A stretch of DNA of 64,000 nt from Entonaema liquescens (GCA_902805475.1 CADCSX010000003.1:1860001-1924000); one strand, 5' to 3'; positions 46,401 through 58,774 are shown, numbered from the stretch's first letter. Made by a program: numbers and translations. The notes: generated from the letters alone by a model not told the origin.

Positions 46401-48834
46401 ACAACAAGACGAACGGAACACCAGCAGCAGCACAGCCTTCTGCGACGACGACGCCTGTTCCACCACCCAGCAGTAATGAGCAGCCACCACCACGCAAGAA
46501 GCTTAAGACAATCGCGGACAAAGAAGCAGAGGTCAACGGCTCAGATTCCACTGCTACTTCGACCCATACGCATACTCACCCGAAAAAGAAAGAAAAAGCG
46601 GTGGAGAAACCCGCGCCTCCTCCAGCCCCAGAATTGCCGAAACCTCGCACCCTACCTTGTGCTATATGCCATCAGATGGCCCCAACGGGCGAACAAGCTC
46701 ATCTTTCTTGCAAGGAGTGCCGGCTCACTGTTCATCGCAAGTGCTATGGTGTTGTCGATAATCGACTTCCGGGTAAATGGACATGTGATATGTGCCTGAA
46801 TGACAAGAACCCTCAGGTGTCCATAGTGAGTATGCCCTCGTTCATTTTTTTTGGGTTTGCGGCTAACATTTACAACTAGGATTATAAATGTGTTCTGTGC
46901 CCAGTGGAACTTACAGAACACGACTTTGCTGAGCCGCCGAAGAACACACATAAGAAAAAGACCGAGAAGGAGAAGGAAAAGGAGCGACACGACCGTGATC
47001 TTGCGCAGAAGGCCGTAGAGTATTATCGCAAAAAGCAAGAAGAGATGAACCGCCCCGTGAACCCCAGGGAGCCTCTAAAGAGAACAGCAGACAACAATTG
47101 GGTTCATGTCACCTGTGCAGTGTGGATGCCTGAAGTCAAGTTTGGAAATGCCCTTGCTCTGGGTCCATCAGAAGGTATACCATCCATACCGCGCAGTAGA
47201 TATGACGAAGTTTGCAAGGTGTGCAAGAAAAAAGGTGGCGCGTGTGTAGGCTGTCATCAATGCCGCGCTCCTGGTGAGTAGATCCCCCCTTGAACGACCA
47301 ATTGTCTAGTGCTGACAGCAAATTAGTCCACGTGGAATGTGCCCACCAAAATGGGTATCTACTTGGCTTCGAGATTACGCCCGTGAAAGGCTCCAGGCGA
47401 GACCAGCACAACCTTGTCACTATTGGAGGAGAAACGGGGATAATGTCAGCAGCTGTGTGGTGTAAGGAGCATATTCCTCAAAAGAGCGTGGTCCATCGTA
47501 TGCACGACCCTGTACCTCAACCTGAGGGCCAAAGCAAGGATCCCCAACTCGCGAACGCCTTACAGCTCTACGTGCAAACCTACAAGCAGGCAGATCTTGC
47601 CTTAACAGGTAATGTGCGCAAAGCGAACTTGGCTAACCTCGCCGCCACCAAAACACCTACCGTCACGACCCAAACGAACCCGAATCGGAGGCAATCCACC
47701 ACAAATGTCTCTAGCTCAGCTACAGCAGGTCAGAGAACGTCTCCAATTGATGCTACGGGCGATGCGACATCCATCAATTCTCAATGCGGCGACAAAGTCT
47801 GCATAACCTGTGGCATCGACGTGAGCCCAAAATGGTGGCCTATCGACAAGAGCCAAGAAAAGGTCCTAACAAATGGATATACCGGCTCTCTTAGTAGCGA
47901 GGCGCTGAGGTTTGTTGCTCAGCGGAATGTCCAATGCCATAAGTGTAAGAGGAGTAACCGAAAGCTTACGCCTCATAGTCCGCCAAAAACAGACGGGCCA
48001 ATGCCGAATGAACCGCCACGAGCCCCTCTACCGCCTTCAATTCCCACTACTGTAACTAATCACCCACCACACATATCTCACACTATGAACAGGATCGCAG
48101 ACCTGGGAAATTCATGGGGACCACGAGGTCCTACGGCGCAAGGAGTAACGCCCACGGCTGCCCCGGCGATCGCTGCGCCACCGTTACATCCTCCATCTGC
48201 AGCTGTACCTCCGCCCTTGCCGCTGACGGCTCCCCACGCTGTAACGAGTCCGATGGCAGCTCCAGGTGGTCCGCCAGTACCTGCACACCATTATCCACCT
48301 CCCAGCGCTCCTTATGGAGAGTGGCATCGTAGTCCGCCTCAACACCCGCCTACTCTTCACCAGATAAATGGTGGTTCTAGTGGGCCAAGTCCGATCCATC
48401 ATAATCATCTCCGTGACCTCCGGCCACCGCCGATAGCGCCAATGTCCCATCACCAGGGGCCACCGCTTCAGCACGGGCTTGGTCAGCCCATAGTAAATGG
48501 AGTCCCACCCTCTCCGCCTCGACGCGGTCCCGGCTCGGTCCAGAATGGCACTTCTCCTTATATGTCATCCTACCATTCGACGCATAACCCGCTGCACGGT
48601 CTCACGAATGGTAGCCCTCCGCCCCGTACCTCGGAACACGCGTTCTCCCAAGGCTTACTTGGATCATCACGGTCACCGTTCTTAAATCAGCATGTAAGCC
48701 CTCCGATTTCCCGGGAGGGGATCTCGATGAGTCGTGAACCTAGTTTAAGCAACAATGTACCTCCACGATCTAACGACAGTCGCCCTGCAAGCGGGGCCAG
48801 CGCCAATGCGTCGCTGCGCAACCTTCTATCATGA
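43431..48834 (+). CDS. snt2: SNT2 homologue: BAH-PHD-ELM2-SANT-GATA-PHD chromatin regulator
   Basis: Histone reader and scaffold of a SNT2-type deacetylase complex. Exons 43431-44212, 44310-44793, 44941-46825, 46880-47273 and 47327-48834. With two lost bases restored, about 1684 residues. Order: disordered Ser/Thr-rich N-terminus with YGTRSRNRG; BAH domain (about 262-420, VYLVCEPPGEPYYLGRI); PHD1 split by an intron (CKRCSGYC | DSVDCAVCQQTYHMNC); ELM2 (about 620-690, NTAQLLWKPL); SANT (VTKFGSELYPITKHV); a GATA-like finger (CKFCSTKNSRQWRR); PHD2 (CAICHQ); extended PHD (YKCVLCPVEL to WCKEHIPQ); a second Cys4 finger (CITCGIDVSPKWWP); and a His/Pro-rich disordered tail. Exon 1 changes frame between about 43760 and 43795; see findings. 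Domain order matches SNT2 as I know it from filamentous fungi. Confidence 0.9.
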
Positions 48835-49591
48835 TAGTCGGAATTACTGAGCCAAAATTTCAGTGTTTGTGATTTATTCGCATAGGAAGTTTTTCTTCCT
48901 CTAGTTCGGCGTTGCTTAGGCTCGGTTGTATAAGTGTAGAGGCATATACCAAAAGGCGCCACGGTTGATAGAAGGATCCCGGTCAGTGTTTCGGGAGGGG
49001 ATCGTTGTGGTCATCAACCTTTGAACGTCTGTACAACAGTTATTTGTTTTCAGTGATCGGACCATTAGTTGTTCGATCCTTTTTCGAGTGTAAACCGAGG
49101 GAAGGCGGCCTAGGATTTAGAGGTGGATGGCCCAAAAGGTCTGAAAATGGTCTCGTAGACCAATAGTTTACAAACATAATTTAAAAGACATTCAAGTTCT
49201 AATAGTGTCTGATTATTCATGTGTCCCAAATACGTGCCTCTTTGCTATATTATGTGTGTTTTAACCGTTAGATCTATAGATACTTACTTTCGAAACATCT
49301 TCACCCCTATCATACGTAGCAACAAAAGTGATATATAAATATAGCACTAAGTAAATCCGTTTATGGTTCTACTAGGCTAGATACATAATGATAATGATAA
49401 TGATAGTCCCGAGGCGGAGACTCCCGCTTATCTCCAATTACGTACGTATATCAAGCTTTTGACTATCTAACAACCCGCCAATTTCCTATTCGTATAAGTT
49501 GAAGAACACCAAGTATTTCGAGGAATGCCATGCTTATACAAATCTTATTAATTTGGTGTATTTTCTTTAAGCAAAGCACGACAGCGTCGAT
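48835..49591. other. Intergenic, no gene seen
   Basis: SNT2 3' region and the cytosine deaminase promoter. AT-rich with a short GATAAT repeat near 49389-49405. Confidence 0.55.
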
Positions 49592-50440
49592 ATGGACGAC
49601 TCAAAGGGTCTCGCCTTGGCCCTCGAAGAAGCTAAGATAGGATACGAGGAAGGCGGCGTTCCGGTATGTAAGAGTTGTTGCCTTTGCTTTTATGTGGTGC
49701 ATAACGTACTTAGATGTAACAAGGAATGTTTGGCTTACATGAAACCCCGTTGTGGGATAATTAGATCGGCGCGGCGCTGGTTGCTGCTGATGGCAAAATC
49801 CTGGGCCGGGGTCATAACATGAGAGTTCAAAGCGGGAATCCGATTCTTCATGTGAGTAGTTGAATTTTATGGATACCTACCTACCTATCCCTATCCAATG
49901 TTGTAACCATTGTATATATTTGCTATTGCCGGCTTACGAATACGGGCTGTAGGGCGAGACTTCGTGTCTCCAGAACGCGGGCCGTCTGCCGTCGTCGGCG
50001 TATAAGGGGAGTACGATGTACACGACGCTTTCGCCGTGCGATATGTGTAGGTACTGTCGCTTAAGGTGCTGGGAAACCCCCGCTAAGAGGACCTAGGTAC
50101 CGGCGCTTGCATCCTGTACGGTATCTCGCGTGTCGTCATCGGCGAGAATAGGACGTTCCTAGGTGGGGAAGCGTATCTCAAGCACCGCGGCATCGAGGTC
50201 GTGGTGCTTGACTCGCCCGAGTGTAAGGAGTTGATGGAGCGGTTTATTAAGGAGAAGCCGGAGGTCTGGTAAGTCATATTATTATTATTCCCCCCCCAGT
50301 TTCCTCTTTCATCATGTTATTTGAAAGGATGCAATAGGGACATCGTGGAGCTAATACAAACAACGCTAAGGAACGAGGATATCGGTGTGGAGGAAAGGGT
50401 TTATTCCCGGGAGGGTATCACGGAGCGTCCGGAAGCATAG
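49592..50440 (+). CDS. fcy1: Cytosine deaminase
   Basis: Zinc enzyme of pyrimidine salvage, cytosine to uracil, cytosolic. Five exons: 49592-49663, 49765-49851, 49953-50046, 50097-50268, 50338-50440; 175 residues, a little longer than the ~158-residue yeast enzyme because of a C-terminal extension after the last splice. Catalytic and zinc residues are in LHGETSCLQNAGR and SPCDMCTGAC, the second formed only when exon 3 ends at ATG-T with donor GTAGGT and exon 4 starts GTACC. A TAGGTAC copy at both intron ends makes other joins tempting but they break frame. Then ILYGISRVVIGENRTFLGG. It converges with the GPATCH11-like gene 665 bases on. Confidence 0.92.
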
Positions 50441-51105
50441 AGACGGCTTGTATCAGATACCCGCCTCACTAGTCTTCTACGGTGGTTTCAATGGGTTCGC
50501 TCATAAGGCTCTGTGTTAGTTCGGAAATTAAACGGGGTAGACCAGCCTCAACAGCAGGCTTTAAAAACCTCGGTTGGGTGTGGAATTAGTCTAAGGGGGA
50601 AAGTTGTGCCGTTCACGATTTAAGAAAAGACTGTAAGATGGTCATTACTTTAGAACGTCCCCTGCCTGCTTCTATATTATAAATCACTCATAATCTGATG
50701 TTGAGTTTGAAAAGTAAGGCTTGGCTATCAACATATTATCAATTCCCTCAACTCCGTAGTGGAGCAGCCGCCGGGTGAAGATCATGATGCAACGGGTAGA
50801 CACCGTATGCCCCTTCTCCGGTAGTTATATTATTAGTGTGATATCTGGCGAGTAATGAGCTCCAAGTTTGGTCATGAAAATTACAACTATAGCAGAGACT
50901 CACTTAGAGTATTGACAGCGCTATCCCCGAAGGATTGTCGGCTTTCGTATCTAATCTAATAGCTTCCCGATGTCCTATATATCCCATATAGTCCTACATC
51001 GTAAGTTTGATTGCAATCCGGCCATCAATTCGGTTGAGGATTGAGGAGTTATGAGCTGAACGGCGAAATAACCCGCCGTCTTATATCACGCCACCATGCC
51101 CCCCA
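50441..51105. other. Convergent 3' intergenic spacer
   Basis: 3' ends of cytosine deaminase (+) and the G-patch protein (-). No gene seen. Confidence 0.55.
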
Positions 51106-52101
51106 TCAATCATGATCCTCCTCCGTCAGCCCCGGACAGCCCTCCATCGTCTCATCCGGATAGGTGCATTTACACCAAAAGCAGTAATTATACTGCTTCC
51201 TTAAATACTCCACCAGTCTCTTTAACCTCTCCTCGACTTCAAGCGCGTTGAACTCTTCCAGCTCCGGATCTTCCTCCTCGAGGTCCTCGACGGTGGGAAC
51301 GTACGCTATAGCTGTCTTTCCCAACGCCGTCTTGTCGTCGTCCTCTAGATCCTCCACGTAGGTCGGGAGTCGCGTCGAGCTCTGCTCCAAGTCGTGCCGC
51401 ATTCGGCGGTCCCGCTCTGCTTCCTCCCGGTTCCGGATTAGACCGCGCCAGACTACCGGGATGGACTTTAGGGGTCGCGTGGATATCGTCCTTTTCTTTT
51501 TCGTTGTTGTTTCCGGCTCCTCTGCTGTGTCGTCGCCCGTCTTTGTGAAGCCTTGTTCTTCCTCGTCCATGCGTTCACATACTTTCATCGCGGCGTAAAC
51601 CTGCCGCTCTAACCTCGCCTGCTCGCGCTCCCTGCGCACGCGGTCGCGGAACTCCGTCTCATCGACCTTCTGCCTCTTCTCGCTCTGGGCCGCCGCCTCA
51701 TTAAGTGCACGCTTGCGATCCGAGTCCAAACCAATCCCACCGCGATCCTCCTTCATCTGTGGCCGAATGGGCTCTAGCCGAGCATGTTCGGCGTTGTCTG
51801 CGCTACCCAATGCAACGCCAGGCTTAAATCCCATTTTAGCCATCATGGCGAAGCCCTTACTCTTCTTGGCCCGCGCGGTTTCCAGTAATGACTGGTTTAA
51901 CGCTTTCTCTCGCTCCTCGCGTTCTGCGGCAGCTAGCTCAGCTTTGGACTTGACGCGCCCCTTGATCTCGCCCTCGCGCTTTAGGCGTTGCCGCCGCTGG
52001 AGAGATGTTTCCGTTTTGGGTTCTTCTTCACCGAATGTCATGTTCATGTAGTCATCATCTCCCTCTTCTCCCGCCGAGGCATTATTATTTGGCGATGCCA
52101 T
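51106..52101 (-). CDS. GPATCH11: G-patch protein (GPATCH11/CCDC75-like)
   Basis: Likely nuclear spliceosome- or kinetochore-linked protein that contacts a DEAH helicase through its G-patch. One exon, 331 residues. The G-patch is KSKGFAMMAKMGFKPGVALG (residues about 84-104), followed by PIRPQMKEDRGGIGL. Long charged helices surround it, and the C-terminus has the DUF4187-like signature YCFWCKCTYPDETMEGCPG, which has three Cys and is diagnostic of this family. It begins MASPNNNASAGEEGDDDYMNM; the acidic start and DYM fit GPATCH11. The partner helicase is inferred from the family. Confidence 0.88.
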   Translation of the reverse strand: MASPNNNASAGEEGDDDYMNMTFGEEEPKTETSLQRRQRLKREGEIKGRVKSKAELAAAEREEREKALNQSLLETARAKKSKGFAMMAKMGFKPGVALGSADNAEHARLEPIRPQMKEDRGGIGLDSDRKRALNEAAAQSEKRQKVDETEFRDRVRREREQARLERQVYAAMKVCERMDEEEQGFTKTGDDTAEEPETTTKKKRTISTRPLKSIPVVWRGLIRNREEAERDRRMRHDLEQSSTRLPTYVEDLEDDDKTALGKTAIAYVPTVEDLEEEDPELEEFNALEVEERLKRLVEYLRKQYNYCFWCKCTYPDETMEGCPGLTEEDHD

Positions 52102-53056
52102 ATTGGTAGTTTAGATGTCATGTAAGTGTACACTGTTTTTAGTGGATGGGTTGTAAGTCGTCAAGTACAAGGTACGTATACCGAATTATTCTAGAAATGC
52201 ATATCTAAATGCGTACTTAGATAAGGAGAAAGTTCCCAGATACAGATAACTAACTGGATGTAAAACAAAACTTTAAAGCGGAGCCGGCTTTTACTCATTT
52301 ATTGTCACTTGTTGGTAAGTTACTCCTTACCCAGTTCAATAAATTGAAGGCAATGTCAACCAATGAATTAAAAGCTTGTTGGGGATGTCAGACAACTTTA
52401 AAGATAGGTACCTACTTTTTATGTAGGTGTATACTCTATATATATAAGCCACCACCGCCACACATGCCACATATTTCGTATATGTAAGTCTAATGTATAT
52501 ATACTCAGGTATTCATTAAGCCAATGCGATTAGAGGGTTCCCAAAGCCGAATCCATGTGTCGTTAAGGTACGAAGCAGACATTCACATGCTATATATGAT
52601 ATAGATCAGAGAAGAGATATATTGCCATAGGAAGAATCTATATTCATGTTGAACCATCTTGGTGTCTAGAATTTATATCCAAAACATACGCCCTCAGATA
52701 TTTGCTACCTTCGTCTTAAAAGGTACTAGGTATGCTTAAAATAAAGATCAGACCTAATAGATTTCAATGCAACTTGGAATTCCAAGATAATCAATATAAT
52801 AAACGCCGTATTATTCCCCTTCGAGTCTTTTTTTAAGCTTAAGCCTAGAATCTAAAGGCTAACCGGTCTCTTACCTCCAATTTCCAGCCGAATAAAAGTA
52901 ATAAAGTCGAGGGTATACCTGCGTAACCTATTCGCTCTCAGAGCAGTACCGTTAATATCATAATGAAAAACCATGACCTGCCCCTAGTCATCTGATACAG
53001 AATGTTATAGTATACAATATACACAAACAGAAAAGCTCTTCCCAAAACATCGTCAT
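52102..53056. other. Intergenic, no gene seen
   Basis: Between two minus-strand genes: upstream of the G-patch gene and downstream of the kinase. AT-rich, with TATATA runs near 52438-52446 and 52592-52621. Confidence 0.55.
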
Positions 53057-54324
53057 CTATGCATCATCCTCAGGTAGCTCGTCAATAACCTCTTCCACTA
53101 TATCTATTAACTCCTCGATATCCGGCCGTTCGCTCGGCTCAACTTTCAGACATTTCCTGACCACTTCCTTAATTGGTTCACTAATGGCTCCCTCCTCGGG
53201 TGCTGCACCAGCCGGTGCCTTTCCTTTCTTCTGGCCCCTTGGGCTTTCGTCTGGGAATCGCCAATCTCCTCCAAGCACACACATACTAAGACTACCACCT
53301 GTCTCGTCACTACGCATCTCAAAAGGAGACTTGCCCACTAAGCATGCATACAAGGTGCAGCCTAGTGACCAAATATCAACTTTGGTATCAATCACCGTCC
53401 CAGTCTTAACATCGAAGAGCTCCGGTGCTCGGTAAGGCATCGTGCTGTGCTCCGCGGCGATATCCTGCTGAGCAATAGCAAGCGAGCGCGTCGTAATTGG
53501 TATGGGCGATTCCGAGATAGAGCCCAAGTCCATAATGATAGGTTGTGAGCCCGAGTCGTCGATCATGATGTTACCTTCAATATCTGGTTAGTATCAAGTT
53601 TGGCAAAAAAATATATCATGAGTAGTAACTTGCCTGGCTTGATATCTCTATGTGCATACGATCTCCGCTCACCAGGTGCTACTACCTCTTCATTTACCAT
53701 TAACGGTCTTGCTTGCTCTGTCTCGTCGTCCGCATCTGCTGCCGCAACGGCCTTGTTTCGCTTTCCTCTCCCGTTCCGGCCCCCTCCATCTTCTTCACCA
53801 GTTTTCGCATTGCCGGCCTCCATGCGCTCCCCGCCTACCGGCCTCCGGTATTGATGCATTTCTTTGAGGGCTTGGCACACGCCTAGGAACAAGCGCATAA
53901 GTTCCTTCTCGGGAAACTTGGTGTGATTTACTAGGTTCGCATTGATAATATCTTGTAGGTTGCCTCGTCTATAATACGGTAGTAGTACGTATACTGTTTT
54001 TGCGTCTGCATCGTTTCGTTCGCTTGCAATGGAATAGTCGACGCTATGGATGATATTAGGTGTGTGGGTGAATGTTTTGTAGGCCTCGACCTCTCGCATC
54101 GCTTGCTGGACCGATTCGGCGCCGAATGGACATCGTATCTTCTTAAGCGCGAATAGCTCTGCAGTTGCTGTGTCTTGTACAAGATAGACATAGCTAAAGC
54201 CACCTTCGCCCAACAGGCGTAATATCTTAAACGAACGGCTGTTGATCTTGAGGGTCGGCGATCCGGGAAAGCAATTTAGACAATTGCCAAACGAGTATAC
54301 GAGGTCAAGCAGAAGCTGCGCCAT
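53057..54324 (-). CDS. env7: ENV7/STK16-type Ser/Thr protein kinase
   Basis: Numb-associated family kinase of vacuole or Golgi membranes. Exons 54324-53634 and 53574-53057 give 402 residues. The N-terminus MAQLLLDLVYSFGNCLNCFPGSP carries two Cys for palmitoylation. Gly-loop LLGEGGFSYVYLVQD, catalytic Lys in FALKKI, HRDIKPGN across the intron, DLG (MDLGS, the family form of DFG), APE in YRAPELF, and DIWSLGCTLYA. A ~60-residue Gly/Lys/Glu-rich insert sits just before HRD, as in other fungal ENV7. The intron is GC-AG (GCAAGT donor, TACTAAC branch); splicing at this donor is needed to make KPGNIMI. Upstream GTG at 54384 was rejected as a start. It diverges from TRM82. Confidence 0.93.
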
Positions 54325-55031
54325 GGTGGGCAAATATCGAGCTATGAGGTTTTCGCAAGTTGGCAGAGGGATGGTTCTTTTCACGGAATCTATGGTGCTC
54401 GCTAATGTCCGAAAGACAGGTCCAGTATTTCCTAACTCGACAGATTGAGGAATGGCAGTAAGAATAAAACGATATATCGGAGAACGGTGTTGGTCGGGAT
54501 TGACTTAAAGCCTTCACATATAAATAAATTGTTAAAATGTGCAATTAGTGTTGAACTGTCTTCAGAGGAGCTATCGTGAGATGTGTAAGACAGCGGATAA
54601 GATGGTACGTAAAGTGGTATCCACTCCGGAACTTGCGCGGGACGCTAAGCAGCATAAAATGCATAAGCTGCGCCACAAATAGAGGCTGAAACACCAATCG
54701 CAGCAGGTACACTACTTACATCAAGTCGTACAAGGCACGGGCCAAACCGTACATCTGATAGCAAGTATTCGCATAGACGCATATAATCTATCAAATCTAG
54801 AACTTCACTCTGATTGTGCAATAAACCGTATATATTTGAATTTTCAACTTTAAGATCTTGAAGCTCAGTCTAAAGTGAGCACGAACTACGAGTGAACTAT
54901 TAATGTAAGCAAGTTTACTCGGGAAAAAATCTAAAAAAGTATCAGTTTAATTTCCATTAAATAAGCTTATAAGAAAAGATCATTGGGTGTGCACAGGATC
55001 AGCAATTGGATCGTATTCACTTCACAACACC
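54325..55031. other. Divergent promoter region (ENV7 / TRM82)
   Basis: About 0.7 kb, AT-rich near both starts. No gene. An upstream GTG in the TRM82 frame (54987) was not taken as a start. Confidence 0.55.
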
Positions 55032-56745
55032 ATGAATCTGCCGTACCAATATCTAAGCAGACTTGGACAGAGCTCTATTCTCTGCGCTGCGAAAGGTGCT
55101 AGCATCCACACATTCGACCTTGATACTGGCAATTCGTTCCTTTCATCATGGACTCATCCCATTACAAAGAAGTCCGGCAATAGTGAAGCGCAGGAGACGA
55201 GTCAAGAAGGTCAAAACCTTGACGAGCAAGAGAGTGGTCAGCGCCCATCGAAAAAGCGCAAGCTGAATGCAGACAAGAAGCCTGGCGCTGAAGAGAGTAC
55301 TAGTCAAGCTGACACTGGCGCAGCGGAGGTGGCAGCGGCGACAAGTGGCAACGAGAAAAAGAAGCAGAAGCCCGAGTCTCGTGTTCAGGGGCCAGAGTTA
55401 CCGTTTGTGGCTCTCATGACGGCAACGGAAGATGGAAAGTATCTGGTTGCTGTGACTGGCCAAGATAAGACACTTTGGGTATTTGAACATGATGGGAAGG
55501 GAGTTCTAAAGGAAATAAGTCAAAGGTAGGATAACCCTATGCGAATATGTTTGGAAAGGAGTCTTACAAGATGCAGAGTCATGCCGAAGCGTCCCAGTTC
55601 TATCGCCATCACCTTAGATGGAAGTACTATCTTATCCGCAGATAAATTCGGGGACGTCTACGCACTCCCTCTTATCCCAACCGCCACGCCATCCGAGACA
55701 ACCAGCAGCACCCCCAGCACGCCATCAAGCGTACCAGTCTCCTCTTTCAAACCCGCTGCTAACCGTCTAACCGTGCACTCGCAGCGGAATCTGCGCGCCC
55801 TAGAAGAGCAAGAGCGGATTCTAGCCAGCCGCAAAGACGAACCTGCGAAAGAGGCCTCGGGATCCAAGTATGAGCCCGTCCTGGGCCACGTCTCGATGCT
55901 CACGGCGCTGGCGCTCGCAACCGCGGACGGCAAGCCGTACATCATCACGGCCGACCGCGACGAGCACATCCGCGTCTCTCGGGGTGTTCCCCAGGCTCAC
56001 ATCATCGAGAATTACTGTCTCGGCCACGAGGCGTTCCTCAACGCCCTCTGCGTGCCTGCCTCTCGCCCCGACGTCCTGGTCTCCGGAGGAGGAGACGACG
56101 AGCTGTTCGTGTGGGACTGGAAGGCTGGGCAGCTGATCGGCAAGATAGACCTCCTCCGTTATGTTAAGGAGGTGATGCCCAGTGCAGAACAACTTGCCGT
56201 AACCCAATTACACTCATACGAGGTAGACAGAAACTGCTACGTGTTAGCGATTTGCGAACGGTAAGATCCCCTTCTTTCCCCTGTGATATTGTTGTCTCAT
56301 TACCACCTCAATGCATTATCCACGGAAACTAATAACATACTATAACAGGGTGCCGGCAATTTTCATTCTTCAGCTTTTACCAGATACATCCCTCAAACAC
56401 GTGCAGACGCTACGCTTACAAGGCAACCCCTTAAATGCTCTCGTCATCACCAGATCAGAAGGCTCCCCTACGTTATTCGTAGCAACTGATCCGCAACAGC
56501 CTACTACCGATGATACCACGACACAAGGAGAGGAAGATACCCCTATGGCAGAACCCACCCAGTCTCTCCTGCTATATGAGCGAGATGAGACAGGAAACTG
56601 GGTTCATAAAGGGGGTGTCCAGGACATCGCTGATGGGGATTTAGATATTTCGCGTAAAGAGCTAGAGACTATTCTGTATACAGTCGAGAATCTACGAAAG
56701 ACCGAGTTCACGGACGAAGCCGAAGGAAGCTCCGCTGTACCTTAA
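55032..56745 (+). CDS. trm82: TRM82, WD-repeat subunit of tRNA m7G46 methyltransferase
   Basis: Non-catalytic partner of TRM8; together they methylate G46 in the tRNA variable loop. Exons 55032-55525, 55577-56260 and 56349-56745 give 524 residues, longer than yeast Trm82 because of disordered inserts. The ATG at 55032 starts MNLPYQYLSRLG. WD-blade signatures: PFVALMTATEDGKYLVAVTG, the Trm82-typical SIAITLDGSTILSADKFGDVY, LGHVSMLTALAL, ITADRDEHIRVSR and SGGGDDELFVWDWKAG. The insert between the first blades is Lys/Glu-rich (KKRKLNADKK), another is Ser/Thr-rich. Introns 51 and 88 nt. TRM8 itself is not in the window. Confidence 0.93.
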
Positions 56746-57314
56746 AACTACGGATCTTATACGTTAGATCAGGTACCTGGGTGGTGGTGAATAACAACAG
56801 TTAAATCATAGCAACTTATATCGCATATGACAATAGAACATATTAGCAAGTCACAAGCAACACTAGGCCATTCTAATTGGACTTCAAAAATCATTTTCAA
56901 TGCAATCAATACCGTTATTGCAATCATGTATAAAGCACATCTGTCCTGATTCCTCTTTCTATGTCCGTCGAACGCCAATTCGCAAGAGCATCATGTGCGG
57001 TATAATGCTCAGTGTAATGATAAAAGGAGACCTGTAGAGAAAAGTGAAGCATGCCCTCCTATCAGAATAGCGGCCCCGTGCTCATATCAGCCCGTATAGC
57101 CGACTCCTTCCCTCCGCGCTCGCCCTTATCATGCAAAACATTCGTGTCCTCAAACCATCGAAACGTTACGCCGCAAATAAGCTCTCTCTACCGACTCAAC
57201 CGCAAAGGAATCCCTGAAGGTGTAAGAGTATAGGCAAATTATGCGAGGCGCGGAAGACTATGCAATAGCTGCCCCGCAACCGAACTTAATAATATTCCTC
57301 ATTAGACGGATCGT
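56746..57314. other. Convergent 3' intergenic spacer
   Basis: Between TRM82 (+) and the DnaJ gene (-). No gene seen. Confidence 0.55.
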
Positions 57315-58774
57315 TTATTGAGACGCGCATTGCACACGTTCGGCATGAGGGTGACCGTCTTCATCCTCCTCATCCATGCCTCCTGCACCACCACCAAATG
57401 CTCGGGCCTGTCCTTGGTGGTCCAAATCTTCTAGTTCGACGCTGTCCGTCATAGCATCCGGAGGAGGGATGTTCTGGAAAGTTGGGGCAGGAAGGATTTT
57501 GCGCAAACCTTCGAACGCGGCGGGGTCCTCTGTCCAGTTGCGGTCGGGGAACTTGACTGAGAATTGTATGTACATATTGCCGGTGTCATGATGCCTGGGG
57601 GAAGGCATACCCTGTCCTCGTAACATCTTAACTGCGTCTGAAGAATTTGTTAGTAATAAGTTTAGATGGAAACCAAATAATAACGAGGGTGCACATACCT
57701 GGTGCGATAGCCTCACCGGGCTGGATCTCGACACTCAGCCATCTCTCGTCTAGATGTTCGATGTAGATTGTACCACCAGCTAGGGCTGTGACAAGCTCGA
57801 TCTCGGCGCGATAGAGAAGATCGTCTTCCTTACGCGTGAATCGAGGGTGTGGCTTCTGTTCAATCTCAAAGACAACGTCCCCAGCCTGGACGCCAGGCGC
57901 TTGGTCACCTTCACCTCTGAACTCGACTTTTGTACCGCTTCGAACACCACGGTCGACGTGAACATGGAGTACTTTCCTGTCGACGATGGTCTTCTTTCCA
58001 TTGCACGACTTACAGCGGTCCTTCTCCTTGATAATCTCACCTTCTCCATTGCAATCGGGACAGACGGTTTGGAAGCGTTGGATCATCGGGCCCATTTGTC
58101 GCATCATAGTCTTCATGCCATGGCCATCACAACCAGGGCAACGTCGGACAGCACCCTCTTTGCCACCGCGACCCTCGCACTTGGGACAGATGACGGACCG
58201 TTGTAAGGCTAGCTTAGAGATCTTACCCCGGTAGATGTCTTCCAGGGATACCTTGTGTGTGTGGTGGATAGTGCGCGCCTTAGGTGGACCACGAGGTCCG
58301 CCACCCATCCCGCCGAACATGCCGCCAAGACCACCGCCGAACGAGCCCGAGCCGAAAAACTGGGCGAAGAGGTCCTCGGCAGCCATGCCGCCACCTCCGG
58401 CACCTCCCTCAAGGCCGGCTTCACCATATTGATCGTAGACCTGACGCTTCTGGGGGTCGGATAGAATTTCGTAGGCGTGTGAGATTTCCTTGAACTTCTC
58501 TTCGGCTGCGGGGTTGTGGGCATTCTTATCTATAGAGAACTAGGGTTAATACACTAAATTTGAAGGGCGTTTAATGCGTCCAAACATAAACTTACCAGGG
58601 TGCCATTTCAAAGCTCCCGTCTTGTATGCCTTCTTTAACTCTGCTTCTGTTGCGGTTGGCGAGACCTGAACAAAGAATGTTAGTTAAGACGTTCACTTCA
58701 TATCAAGTCTATATTGTACAACGAAGAGTAAGACTTACGCCAAGGGCATCGTAGAGCTTTGTCTCCTTGACCAT
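57315..58774 (-). CDS. ydj1: Type I DnaJ/Hsp40, YDJ1 homologue, farnesylated C-terminus
   Basis: Cytosolic Hsp70 co-chaperone. Exons 58774-58739, 58665-58596, 58529-57699 and 57637-57315 give 419 residues. J domain at the N-terminus with HPD split by an intron (WHP | D), Gly-rich linker (FGGGLGGMFGGMGGG), four CxxCxGxG-type zinc repeats (CPKCEGRGG, CPGCDGHG, CPDCNGEG, CKSCNGKK), two substrate-binding barrels, and a CAAX box ending CASQ, the same last four residues as yeast Ydj1. Farnesylation ties it loosely to the prenylcysteine oxidase at the left end, but that enzyme works on breakdown products only. Confidence 0.97.

Noticed and set aside
12254..48834. A co-regulated chromatin gene cluster (EAF6, JmjC, SNT2)
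   Set aside because: Genes are unrelated in strand and spacing and interleaved with metabolism and translation genes; coincidence is simpler.
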